Origin: JBAXEO01 sp963789515
GTDB taxonomy: Bacteria; Actinomycetota; Coriobacteriia; Anaerosomatales; JAAXUF01
Length of the DNA stretch: 64,000 bases
Assembly: GCA_963789515.1 (NCBI GenBank)
Contig: CAWBKW010000002.1
Location: 620,001-684,000, forward strand
Direction: 5' to 3'
The translations under genes were made by a program, and so were the position numbers. Shown here piece by piece: positions 16,507-26,130 of the stretch. The notes under the pieces are model-generated. The model was not told the DNA's origin, did no database searches, and saw nothing but the letters and a program-made list of their open reading frames with translations. The first letter of the stretch is position 1, and each line of letters begins with the position of its first letter.

Positions 16507-18361
16507 TTGCCCGACTTTCGCCAACAGCTCAAGCCCCGGTTCGCCGCACTCGGCCTCGTCGTGCTCGTGGTCCTTGGGCTTCTGCTTGCTCGGCTCTGGA
16601 CGATGCAGGTCCTCAACGGCTCGGCATACGCCCAGCAGGCGGTGGAGAACCGCGTTCGCGAGGTGACCACCGAGGCGCCGCGCGGACGTATCCTCGACCG
16701 TGCCGGGCGCGAACTCGTGACCAACCGGCCGACCATGGCCGTCGTTGTCGCACCCGCGGCCAAGGACGACGACAAGCTTCTGGCGCGTCTCTCGACCGTG
16801 CTCAACATGCCGGCGGCCGACATCAAGCAGCGCGTCTCGAGCGTCAAGTTGGCCCCGCTCGCCTCGCGCACCGTGGCCATCGACGTCCCGATGACGGCGG
16901 TCTCCTATCTCTCAGAGCACGAAGCCGAGTTCCCCGGTGTCGATGTGCGCATCCAGGCCGTTCGCAAGTACCCGCAGGGAGCGCTCGCCGCGCACGTGCT
17001 CGGCTACGCAGGCGAGGTATCCGAGTCCGAGCTCCAGTCGACCGACTCGCCGTACCAGTACGGCGACATCGTGGGCAAGGCCGGAGCCGAGAAGTCCGTT
17101 CGAGGGCGTGCTGCAAGGCGATCGCGGCCGACAGCTCATCGAGGTCGATGCTGCGGGCCGGGCGCGCCGGGTCATCCTGGACAGCGACCCCGTCGCCGGC
17201 CGCGACGTCGTGCTGACCATCGACAGCAAGGTGCAAGAGGTCACCGAGAGGGCCCTCGCCCAGGCGATGCAGGACGCGCACAAGGACAAGTTCACCAAGG
17301 CCAGGGCGGGCGCAGCTGTCGCCATCGACGTCAAGACCGGCGAGATCATCGCCATGGCGAGCCTGCCCACCTACGACCCCGAGCTGTTCCTGGGCGGGAT
17401 ATCCCAGAAGAACTGGCAGGCATTGACCAGCAAGGAGTCGGAGTTCCCGCTCACCAACCGCGCGATCATGGCCCAGTACCCGGCGGCCTCGACGTTCAAG
17501 GCGATGACGGGCTTGGCCGGCCTCGAGGCCGGATTCACTTCGGCGGGCACCACCTACGACTGTCAGGGCAAGTGGGTCGGCATGGGCGAGCAGTGGAAGA
17601 AGTACTGCTGGGACCACTCCGGCCACGGTGCCGAGACGTTCATGGAGGGCATCAAGGACTCCTGTGACACCGTCTTCTACGAGATCGGCTACCGCTTCTA
17701 CAAGGACAAGGGCGAGAAGCTCCAGAAGTTCGCCCGTCGGTTCGGTTTCGGTGCCCAGAGCGGCATCGACCTGCCCGGGGAGGCCAAAGGCCGCGTACCC
17801 GATGCGGCGTGGAAGGCCGCCTACAACGAGAACTATCCCGAGTATCAGCAGTGGCTTCCGGGCGACACGGTCAACCTCGCGATCGGCCAGGGCGACCTGC
17901 TGGTGACCCCGCTGCAGCTTCTCGACTCGTACGCAGGCATCGCCAACGGCGGCAAGGTGATGACGCCGCACGTGATGAAGCAGGTGCTCGACGCGCAGGG
18001 CGCTCCGGTCCTCACGGCGCAGCCGGCGGTCGCATTCGACACCAAGACGTCTCGCCGCAACCTCGCGACCATGAAGACCGCGCTGGTCAGCGTCACCGAA
18101 GACGGCACCGGCAGGGGAGCCTTCACAGGGTTCCCGGTGACCGTTGCCGGCAAGACGGGAACCGCGCAGGTCGCCGGCAAGGACGACATGGCCTCTTCGT
18201 CGGTTTCGCTCCCGCCGAGAAGCCCCGCTATGCCGTCGTCGTCGTCGATCGAGGAGGGCGGGCACGGAGGGTCGGTCGCCGGACCGGCCGCGCGACAGAT
18301 CCTGGCCGCGTGTCTCGGCCAGAAGATCGAGCACGTCACCGCCACGGACGCGTCGAGGTAG
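16507..18361 (+). CDS. mrdA: Penicillin-binding protein 2 (elongation transpeptidase), frameshifted
   Basis: Class B penicillin-binding protein that cross-links peptidoglycan during elongation. An N-terminal membrane anchor (LGLVVLVVLGLLLARL) leads into the dimerisation domain (EAPRGRILDRAG). The transpeptidase domain carries the active-site motif STFK, SCD and KTGTAQ. Three single-base breaks are inferred: an extra C near 17096, a lost C near 18192, and an extra G near 18247. The stretch between the last two reads LFVGFAPAEKPRYAVVVV only in another frame. The rebuilt length of about 617 residues fits. The TTG at 16507 is the best start seen; a GTG at 16469 lies in a different frame. Confidence 0.78.
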
Positions 18362-18365
18362 GCGT

Positions 18366-19514
18366 GTGAACGAGCGAAAGCGCCTCTGGTTCGTCAACTG
18401 GCCCCTGCTCCTCATCGTCGCAGCTCTCGCGGTGTACGGCAGTCTGATGGTGCAGTCGGCCACGTCGGGAATGGTCGGGGCGTCGGGGCTGTTCAAGCGC
18501 CATCTTCTCGGACTGGCGATCGGCCTGGTGCCCGCTGGTCGTGGCGTGGGCGTTCGACTACCGCAAGCTCCAGGGATGGATCGGGCCGCTTCTGCTGCTG
18601 GATGCGCTGCTCATCCTGTCGCCGAGGATTCCCGGGCTCGGCGCGACCGCCAAGGGCGCGACATCGTGGCTGGCGGTGGCGGCATCCGGCTCTTCCAGCC
18701 GTCCGAGCCCGCCAAGCTGGTCACCATCATCGTCATGGCGGCGATCATCGCCACGTACAAGGGCAAGATCGAGCGCCCGGTCGACCTCGCCAAGGTCCTG
18801 GCGATCCTCGCCGTGCCGCTCGGCCTGATCCTGCTGCAGCCGGACCTCGGCACCGGCATGGTGTTCGTCGCGATCACCGCCGGGATGCTGCTCATCGGAG
18901 GGCTGAAGCCCCGCTGGTTCGTTGTGCTCGGGATCGCGGGCGTCGTGCTGGTCGGCGGAATGCTCTCCCTGAACACCACGCTCGACAAGGCGCTTGAACG
19001 ATGACGTGCTGATCAAGCAGTACCAGCTCGACCGGCTTCTGGTGTTCGTGGACCCGACGCGCGACCCCAAGGGCGCCGGCTACAACCTGGAGCAGTCCAA
19101 GATCGCCATCGGCTCAGGCGAGCTGACCGGGAAGGGCATCGGCTCGGGCACGCAGAGCAACCTGCGCTTCCTGCCCGAGCCGCACACCGACTTCATCTTC
19201 TCGGTGACCGGCGAGGAGCTCGGCTTTCTCGGCGCCGTCATGCTGCTGGGGCTCTACCTCGCCCTGCTCGTCGTCGCGCTCGAGATCGCGGCGTCGTCGC
19301 GCGACCTGTTCGGCTCGCTCATCGTCGCGGGTATCATCGCGATGTGGACGTTCCAGATCCTGGAGAACATGGGCATGACCATCGGACTGATGCCCATCAC
19401 CGGGATTCCGCTCCCGTTCATGAGCTTCGGATCGTCGTTCATGGTCACCAACTGGCCGCTGTGGGTATGCTCCTGTCCGTGTGGACGCGACGCCAGGGCG
19501 TCTCGGGCTACTAA
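18366..19514 (+). CDS. rodA: Peptidoglycan glycosyltransferase RodA (SEDS family), frameshifted
   Basis: Polytopic SEDS glycan polymerase that works with PBP2. The GTG at 18366 begins VNERKRLWFVNWPLLL. Four breaks are inferred: extra C near 18532, lost G near 18677, extra T near 18994, lost C near 19451. They cancel, so the total length of 383 codons is normal. Conserved segments appear in successive frames: WLAV / GGIRLFQPSEPAKL, LLQPDLGTGMVF, DFIFSVTGEELGFLG, GMTIGLMPITGIPLPFMS. The end reads LAAVGMLLSVWTRRQGVSGY before TAA at 19512-19514. Confidence 0.78.
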
Positions 19515-19532
19515 CCGTACCGAGGGGATTCG

Positions 19533-20576
19533 ATGAGACTTCCAGTTGACGTTGGAGATCTGATGCGTTCGCGCACCCGGCTCACCGAGGAGCGCGAGCA
19601 GCCGGTTCGCATCGCGGTGTTCGTCGACGTCGAGGCGCCCGACGAGCTGGTCGAGGCGGTTCGCGAGGCGCTGCGCCCGCAGACCTCCGGCGCTCGCGTT
19701 CACGTCGAGGCGTGCGCCCCCGGCGAGACGCTCATCATCGACCCGACGGCCGACGCGGTCATCGCCCTCGCCGGGCCGGGGACGACGCTCGCGCGATTCG
19801 CTCGCCGTCGGCGCGCGAGAAGTTCGTTCCGACCGTCGTCCTGGCGCTCGATGAAGGTGCCGACGTGGTCTCCCGACGGCTCGCCCATCCCGTGCTCGAC
19901 ACCGTCGCCGACCTCAGAGCCCGACGCGACCGTGCACGGGCTTGGCCGATGGCTCGTCGACCGTCTCAACGGCAAGCGGCTTGCCCTCGCCACCAACTTC
20001 GCCTTCATGCGCCGAGCGGTCGCCGAGGAGGCCATCAAGGCGACCTCGTTCCAGAACGGCGTCGTGGGGCTGGTCATGGTCATTCCCGGTGCCGACCTGC
20101 CGATCATGACCGCGAACCAGGCCAAGATGGTGCTCCAGATCGCCGCCGCTTACGGCGAGCCGCTCGGGGCCGAGCGCATCAAGGAACTCGCCGTCGTTCG
20201 TCGGCGGCGGGTTCGCCCTGCGCGCCATCGCCCGGCAGTTGCTCGGTCTTCGTCCCCGGCTTCGGCTGGGCCGTCAAGGCCGGCATCGGCTACTCCGGCA
20301 CCATGGCGATGGGCTACGCGGCCCTCGAGCACTTCGAGGCCGGTGGCGAGATGGGCGCCTTGGCGGTCAAGGTGAAGGCCGCGCGTGACCGGGCGATCGA
20401 GGCGGCTCGTGCCCGCGCGATGCGCGGCGCAGCCCGCCGAGGGCTCCACTTCCGGCGCACGGCTACGTGGTCGTCTCGGACGTACCGGTGGCCGCGCTGC
20501 CCCGGAGCTCTCGCTGCCTCCCGCCGCCGGTGCCCCGGGAGTTGCTCCTGCCCAGGACGGGGTCGGCGCGCAGTGA
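19533..20576 (+). CDS. DUF697-family membrane-associated protein, frameshifted
   Basis: The ATG at 19533 follows GAGGGGA. The recognisable middle part FMRRAVAEEAIKATSFQN, then VMVIPGADLPIMTANQAKM and, in another frame, VPGFGWAVKAGIGYSGTMA resembles the DUF697 (YcjF-like, GTPase-associated) membrane family. At least five frame changes are needed between about 19.80 and 20.5 kb. The most likely stop is TGA at 20574-20576, overlapping the GTG of the next gene. The N-terminal ~90 residues are intact and look like a small alpha/beta region that I do not recognise. The function is unknown; it lies between rodA and the radical SAM gene. Confidence 0.6.
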
Positions 20577-22450
20577 CCGGGGCCGATCTGTGGCCCCGTA
20601 TCGAACCGCTCTTGAGCCGCGTCGAGCGCCCCGCCCGCTACGTCGATCGCGAGTGGGGCGCGCGTCACGACGCTGGAGCGCGGAGTACCGGGCGGTGCTG
20701 GTCTATCCCGACACCTACGAGATCGGCCAGGCGAACCAGGCCATCGCGATCCTGTATTCGGCCCTGAACGATCTGCCCGGACGTCGCAGCCGAGCGGGCG
20801 TACCTGCCGTGGATGGACATGAGCGCGCTCATGCGCGAAGCAGAAGTCCCGCTGTTCTCGCTGGAGTCATGCTCGCCGGTGCGTGGTTTCGACCTCGTCG
20901 GCATCACGCTGCCCTACGAGCTGACCTACACCAACGTTCTCGAGACGCTCGACCTGGCCGGGATCCCGCTTCGCGCGGCCGACCGGGCCGAGGACGATCC
21001 GCTCGTGGTCGGCGGCGGGCCCTGCGCGTTCAACCCCGAGCCGGTCGCGCCGTTCTTCGACGCGATCCTCATCGGCGAAGGCGAGGAGGCGGTCGCCGAG
21101 ATCGTCGCACGCGCACCGTTCGGCCAAGGCGCGAGGCTGCTCGCGTGCCGAGACGCTCCTGACGCTCTCACAGGTGGCCGGCGTCTACGTGCCCTCGCTG
21201 TACGTCGAGCGGCGGTCCGGAGGGCGAGTTCCTTGGGGTCGATCCGCTCGAGGGCGCGCCGGCCGCGGTGGTCAAGCGCGTCGTTGCCGACCTGGATGCC
21301 GTGCTCGCCGCCGACCTGCGGTGTCGTCCCGTTCATGGACGTCGTCCACGACCGTTTCGGCATCGAGGTGCTGCGCGGCTGCACGCGCGGGTGCCGCTTC
21401 TGCCAGGCGGGGATGGTGTACCGGCCGGTGCGTGAGCGCTCGGCCGACTCCATCGTGCGCGACGCGCTCGCGGGCCTCGCGTGCACCGGCTACGACGAGG
21501 TGTCGCTCACCTCGCTCTCGACGACCGACCACAGCCAGCTCGAGGAGGTCTTGCGGCGCCTGTCGAACGCCGGCTCGCCGGATCCGGCGTGTCGGTCTCG
21601 CTGCCGTCACTGCGCGTCGACGCGTTCGGCGTGGAGATGGCTCGGCTCGTCTCGGCGGGCGGCAAGAAGAGCGGGCTCACCTTCGCGCCCGAGGCCGGGA
21701 CGCAGCGCATGCGCGACGTCGTGAACAAGAACGTGACCGAGGAGGACCTGCTCGGCAGCGTCGAGCGGGCGTTCGAGGCCGGATGGCGACGGGTCAAGCT
21801 GTACTTCATGATCGGGCTCCCGACCGAGACCGACGACGACGTCGTCGGCATCGGCGAGCTGGTGGCGCAAGTGTCCTTGCGGCCGCCAAGGAGTCGACGC
21901 CACCCAACGCGCGCGGTTCGGTCCGCGTCGCGGTGTCCGTCTCGACGTTCGTGCCCAAGGCGCACACACCGTTCCAATGGGAGGCGCAGATCCCCTTCGA
22001 AGAGGTCAGGCGGCGACAGGCGCTGCTCCGGGAGTCGGTCCCGCGCAAGGGCGTGGAACTCCACTGGCACGACTCGGACGTCTCGTTCCTCGAGGGTGTC
22101 ATGGCGCGCGGCGGCCGAGAGGTGGCCGAAGTCGTCGAGACGGCCTGGCGTGCGGGTGCGCGGTTCGACGCCTGGACGGAGTGCTTCCGTCTCCAGACGT
22201 GGCTCGACGCGTTCGCCGAGAACGGCGTCGATCCGGCTCAGATCGCCAACCGTGTCCGCTCCGAAGACGAGTCACTGCCGTGGGATCATCTGTCGGCCGG
22301 CGTGGACCGCCGCTACTTGGCGTCGGAGCGCGAACGAGCGCTGACGGCGAGTGTGACCCCCGACTGCAGCTTTGCCGGCGTGCACGGGCTGCGAGGTCTG
22401 CGGCGAACTCGGCGTCGACATCCGTGGTGGCGGGTGCATCGCGTGGCTAG
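20573..22450 (+). CDS. TIGR03960-type B12-binding/radical SAM protein, frameshifted
   Basis: The GTG at 20573 begins VTGADLWPRIEPLLSRVE. Parts of one protein are spread over the three frames: VLVYPDTYEIGQANQAIAIL, PVRGFDLVGITLPYEL, the GGGPCAFNPEPVAPFFDA region, then the radical SAM cluster motif GCTRGCRFCQAGM, then GLTFAPEAGTQRMRDVVNK and KLYFMIGLPTETDDDV. It ends near CTGCEVCGELGVD. At least six indels are implied. The order and content match the TIGR03960 family that precedes the TIGR03936 (DUF2344) gene in many Firmicutes and Coriobacteriia, just before RNase E/G. The biochemical role of the pair is not established. The probable stop TAG at 22448-22450 is inferred. Confidence 0.7.
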
Positions 22451-23136
22451 CGGCGAGTTCCGACTCAGGGTCCGATATCGACAAGGCCGGCCGGTTGCGC
22501 TGGCTCTCGCACCTCGAGCTGCTTCACGCGTTGGAGCGCTCGGTCCGCCGCGCGGGGCTCGCGTACTCAGTGACGCAGGGGTTCAATCCGCATATGAAGG
22601 TCGCGTTCGGGCCTGCGCTCCCCGTGGGTACCGCTGGCGAGAACGAGTACTACGACGTCTGGTTAACGCGCTACACTGATGCAGGCGAGGTGTTGTCGGC
22701 ACTACGCGCGTCGACTCCGCGTGATCTCGCGCCGTTGGATGCCAGGTACATAGCGGACGGCGAGCCTTCTTTGGGCGCGGCCGTCACGATTGCGGTCTAC
22801 CGTGTTGCGGTGGCCGGAGAGGAGTCGTCAGCCAGTCAGGTGCGGACGGCGCTTGAGAGCCTCGTCGGCTCGGGCAGTCTGACCGTGCAGCGCAAGGGCA
22901 AAGACAAGGTTTTCGATCTGGCGCGCAGCCTCCCGAAAGAGGCGCGTGTCAGTGACAAGGACGGTGGTTCCGAGGTAGAGATCACCGTCCGCATGGGACC
23001 CGAGGGGTCCCTCCGCCCTGAGGTGCTCGTGTCACAGGCCCTGAGTCACTCGTCGCTCGACGCTGTCGTCACGCACACGACGCGCACAGACACCTTCATC
23101 GAGACTCCTGAGGGGAGCTGGGCGCGTCCCGTGTGA
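22443..23136 (+). CDS. TIGR03936/DUF2344 family protein, frameshifted near start
   Basis: The GTG at 22443 starts VASGEFRLRVRY. One extra base near 22479 moves the frame, after which DKAGRLRWLSHLELLHALER and the rest run cleanly to TGA at 23134-23136. KAGRLRWLSHLE and QGFNPHMKVAFGPALPVG are the family hallmarks. It normally accompanies the TIGR03960 radical SAM protein, either fused or adjacent. Here the two are adjacent and overlapping, but the damaged junction leaves a fusion possible. The length of about 230 residues is typical. Confidence 0.72.
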
Positions 23137-23152
23137 CGGGAGAAGTGCTTCA

Positions 23153-24640
23153 GTGGCCGGTACGGATCGCGAGATGCTCATCTCGCACGACACCAACGAG
23201 ACGCGTGTTGCGATCGTCGAGGATCGCGAACTCGTCGAACTCTATATCGAGCGCCCCAAACGCAGTGTGGTCGGCAACGTCTACCTGGGCAAAGTCACGG
23301 ATGTGCTACCTGGCATGCAGGCAGCCTTCGTCGACATCGGGCTGGAGAAGAACACCTTCCTCTACGTCGATGAGGTGGTCGCTCCTGAGGGCCTTGAAGG
23401 ACTGCCTCGCCGCAACATCCAGTCGCTGCTCAAACCCGGCCAGCAGGTCATGGTGCAGGTCACCAAGGACCCCATGGGCACCAAGGGCGCACGCGTCACC
23501 ACGGAGATCACGCTGCCCGGGCGGTTCCTGGTGCTCCTCCCGTTCTCGGAGTTCGTCGGCGTGTCCAAGAAGGTGCCCGACGCGGAGCGGGACCGGCTCC
23601 ACACCATCGTCTCCGCGCATGTTCCGCCCAAGATGGGCGTGATCGTCCGCACCGCCGCACAGGGTGCTTCAGAGCGGGATCTGGTCAGTGACCTGGAGTT
23701 CTTGCTCAGGCTCTGGAATCGCGTCAACCATCAGTCGACCGAGGCGTTGGCGCCCGAGGTCATCTACACGGAGATGGATCTGGCCCTGCGGTTGGTGCGT
23801 GACGTGTTCGGCGATGACTTCCGTCGCCTGGTGATCGACGACAAGTCGACCTTCGACAAGGTGGTCTCCTTCATGAAGAAGACCTCCCCCGAGCAGCTCC
23901 GCAACGTTCAGCACTTCAAGGACCGTGCGTCGCTCTTCGAGACCTATGAGCTGCAGCCGGCGATCGACTCAGCGCTCAGGCGTACGGTCGCGCTGCCGAG
24001 CGGCGGCTACCTGACCATCGACAAGACAGAAGCGCTCACGGCGGTCGATGTGAACACCGGGCGGTTCGTCGGCAAGAAGAGCCTCGAGGAGACGATCCTG
24101 CGGACCAACCTCGAGGCTGCCGATGAGACGGTGCGACAGCTGCGGTTGCGGGACATCGGCGGGATCATCGTGGTCGACTTCATCGACATGGAGGACGCCG
24201 CGCACAAGGCGCTGCTGCTCGAGCGGCTCTCCGGCGCGCTCGAACGCGATCGTACCAAGACGCGGTTGAGCGATGTGTCGAGGCTTGGACTGGTGGAGAT
24301 CACACGCAAGAACGTGACCGATGGCCTCTATGGCATCCTCACCGAACCCTGCCAATGCTGTGGGGGAGAGGGCCGGGTGGTCTCGCGGGCGACTCGTCGT
24401 ATCGCGGTCGAGCGGAGGATGCGCGAGATACTCAAGACCGGGAAGTCCAATGCGTACCTCTTCGGCCTGAACCCGCAGACCTACGAACTGGTGACCGCTC
24501 CCGGGCTCAACACCGCGGCGGCGCTGCGTGCCGAAACGGGCAGGCAGGTCTCCATCGTGGCCGACGAGGAAGCGGGCGCCACCGAGGTGCGAATCCTGAT
24601 CGAAGGCCGCACCGGTCTGCTCCGCCGAGCATTCGAGTAG
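23153..24640 (+). CDS. rng: Ribonuclease E/G
   Basis: Endoribonuclease acting in rRNA maturation and mRNA decay. The 495-residue protein has an N-terminal S1-like domain (GNVYLGKVTDVLPGMQAAFVD) and the catalytic DNase I-like domain with metal-binding aspartates in AVDVNTG (about residue 297) and VVDFIDME (about 340). The CQCCGGEG cysteines near residue 400 match the zinc link. It has no long C-terminal scaffold, so it is closer in length to RNase G. The GTG at 23153 follows GGGAGAAG. This is the first intact gene after the frameshifted block. Its location before rplU-rpmA is conserved. Confidence 0.93.
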   Translation: MAGTDREMLISHDTNETRVAIVEDRELVELYIERPKRSVVGNVYLGKVTDVLPGMQAAFVDIGLEKNTFLYVDEVVAPEGLEGLPRRNIQSLLKPGQQVMVQVTKDPMGTKGARVTTEITLPGRFLVLLPFSEFVGVSKKVPDAERDRLHTIVSAHVPPKMGVIVRTAAQGASERDLVSDLEFLLRLWNRVNHQSTEALAPEVIYTEMDLALRLVRDVFGDDFRRLVIDDKSTFDKVVSFMKKTSPEQLRNVQHFKDRASLFETYELQPAIDSALRRTVALPSGGYLTIDKTEALTAVDVNTGRFVGKKSLEETILRTNLEAADETVRQLRLRDIGGIIVVDFIDMEDAAHKALLLERLSGALERDRTKTRLSDVSRLGLVEITRKNVTDGLYGILTEPCQCCGGEGRVVSRATRRIAVERRMREILKTGKSNAYLFGLNPQTYELVTAPGLNTAAALRAETGRQVSIVADEEAGATEVRILIEGRTGLLRRAFE

Positions 24641-24690
24641 CGGCCGAAGAGGGTAGATACGCCCGGAGCCGTTGTCGGCTGATTGCGCGT

Positions 24691-24719
24691 TGACGCTCTG
24701 CGACGTCCCTGCTAGCATA
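24691..24719 (+). promoter_or_regulatory. Promoter of rplU-rpmA
   Basis: TTGACG (24691-24696) and TAGCAT (24714-24719) with a 17-base spacer, 37 bases upstream of the rplU start. This is among the best consensus promoters in the window. Confidence 0.7.
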
Positions 24720-24755
24720 TCTCCTCGCGCATTGATACGAGTGGAAGGTTCCCGC

Positions 24756-25163
24756 ATGTACGCAATCGTTGCTACTGGCGGCAAGCAGGTCAAGGTCGCA
24801 GCAGGCGACGTCGTTACCGTTGAGAAGCTCGAAGCCCCTGTGGGTGAGAGCGTGACCTTCGACGTCATATTCCTGGCCGATGAGGATTCTATCGTCGTCG
24901 ATCCTGCCTTGCTCGCCGCAGCCCGAGTCTCGGGCGAAGTCGTGGAGCACTTCAAGGGCGAGAAGGCCATCATCTTCAAGTTCAAGAAGCGCAAGGGCTA
25001 CAAGCGCCTGAAGGGTCACCGCCAGGAGCTCACCAAGGTTCGCATCACCGATATCGTTGCAGAGGCCGCGCCGGTCAAGAAGAAGGCCGCTCCTCGCAAG
25101 AAGAAGACCGAAGAGCCGGTGGAGCCCGTCGCTGAGACGGTCGAATCCGCCCAGAATGACTAA
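24756..25163 (+). CDS. rplU: 50S ribosomal protein L21
   Basis: Large-subunit protein that binds 23S rRNA. The N-terminus MYAIVATGGKQVKVAAGD and the KKRKGYKRLKGHRQELT region are diagnostic. About 30 residues of Lys/Pro/Glu-rich tail (KKKAAPRKKKTEEPVEP) follow the core, making 135 residues instead of the usual ~103. The ATG at 24756 is the conserved start; the frame is open further upstream without homology. Confidence 0.96.
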   Translation: MYAIVATGGKQVKVAAGDVVTVEKLEAPVGESVTFDVIFLADEDSIVVDPALLAAARVSGEVVEHFKGEKAIIFKFKKRKGYKRLKGHRQELTKVRITDIVAEAAPVKKKAAPRKKKTEEPVEPVAETVESAQND

Positions 25164-25177
25164 GGCAGGGATCGAGA

Positions 25178-25432
25178 ATGGCTCATAAGAAAGGCCTCGG
25201 CTCAACGAAGAACGGACGCGACTCGCGCTCCAAGCGTCTCGGCGTGAAGCGTTTCGCCGGCCAGGAGGTCACGGCCGGCACGATCATCGTCCGGCAGCGC
25301 GGAACGCACATCCATCCCGGTGACAACGTCGGACGCGGTGGAGACGACACGCTGTTCGCTCTGTGCGACGGTACGGTTGACTTCACGCGCGGACTCAAGC
25401 GTCGCGCGCACGTGCGGCCCCTCGAGGCGTAG
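25178..25432 (+). CDS. rpmA: 50S ribosomal protein L27
   Basis: Large-subunit protein whose N-terminus reaches the peptidyl transferase centre. The 84-residue sequence begins MAHKKGLGSTKNGRDS directly, with no cleavable N-terminal extension of the kind known in Firmicutes. GTIIVRQRGTHIHPG is diagnostic. It is cotranscribed with rplU (14-base gap) and followed by a hairpin terminator. Confidence 0.97.
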   Translation: MAHKKGLGSTKNGRDSRSKRLGVKRFAGQEVTAGTIIVRQRGTHIHPGDNVGRGGDDTLFALCDGTVDFTRGLKRRAHVRPLEA

Positions 25433-25447
25433 AACGCGTCGTAAGGC

Positions 25448-25481
25448 GGCTGTGAAGCTCCTGGTAGCTTCGGCAGCCTTT
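25448..25481 (+). terminator. Terminator after rpmA
   Basis: A two-part stem: GGCTG (25448-25452) with CAGCC (25474-25478) and GAAGCT (25454-25459) with AGCTTC (25466-25471), followed by TTT. It lies between rpmA and the convergent small membrane protein gene. Confidence 0.6.
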
Positions 25482-25565
25482 CGTCTGGGGTCTGCGTGAA
25501 GATTGATGTGATGGCGCGATCGGTCGACCGGTCGCGCCTTTGCGTTGGTGCGGCAGGGCTTGCGG

Positions 25566-26027
25566 TCAGAGCGCTCCGATCGCAGCCAGCCCGCCGACGT
25601 GGTAGACCATGAGCAGGCAGTAGCCGACGAACGCCGCCAGCCCCGTCGCGACGATGAGCCGGTATCGGCTGCCTTTCCAGATCACGATGCTCACCGCGAT
25701 CATGACGCCGGCCTTGAAGACGCCCGCGAGCAGCGGATCGACGGCAAGCAGGCCACCGATCGCGAGGTTCGCCTCGGAGGCGCCGGAGTCCAGCGCGCGA
25801 AGCGTGAGCAGCCAGTCGGCGGCTGACAGCACGTTCAACACGACGAGCATCGAGAAGAGCAGCATCGCGTTCTGGCTGAGCGTACCGAGGACTCGAGAAG
25901 GTTTCCGGCGGTCGAAGCCGGTCCTGCGCTCGCGTGCGCGAAAGAACGGGCGCGAAACACGCCGGTCCGCCGTCGTTCGCAGTTCCTCCAGCCCCTGGTC
26001 CGTCAAGTGTTCCTCCAGTTTCGACAT
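25566..26027 (-). CDS. Small DUF5658-like membrane protein
   Basis: A 153-residue protein. A charged cytoplasmic N-terminus is followed by three hydrophobic segments: MLLFSMLVVLNVLSAADWLL, then one from GVFKAGVMIAV, and a third near the C-terminus. The pattern NVLSAADWLLTLRALDSGAS-EAN resembles DUF5658 membrane proteins of unknown function. The ATG at 26027 is tentative: no clear ribosome binding site is seen, and a longer reading from 26078 is open. It is convergent with rpmA and divergent from obg. Confidence 0.65.
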   Translation of the reverse strand: MSKLEEHLTDQGLEELRTTADRRVSRPFFRARERRTGFDRRKPSRVLGTLSQNAMLLFSMLVVLNVLSAADWLLTLRALDSGASEANLAIGGLLAVDPLLAGVFKAGVMIAVSIVIWKGSRYRLIVATGLAAFVGYCLLMVYHVGGLAAIGAL

Positions 26028-26130
26028 GCAGAGGTCATGATACCCGATGATCGGCCGTTTCCACTCGGTGTCACGCACGTTCGTCTAGAATGACAGCGGT
26101 GCCTCAGGCCGCAGAGAGCGGGTTTCCCAC

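Noticed and set aside
16844..18496. 550-codon open frame on the minus strand
   Set aside because: It lies opposite mrdA, has low-complexity Arg/Gly/Ala composition and no recognisable motif. Such antisense frames are expected at this GC content.
15205..22490. Programmed ribosomal frameshifting as the cause of the broken frames
   Set aside because: There are far too many sites, in both directions and in unrelated genes, without slippery heptamers. Sequence error explains them better.
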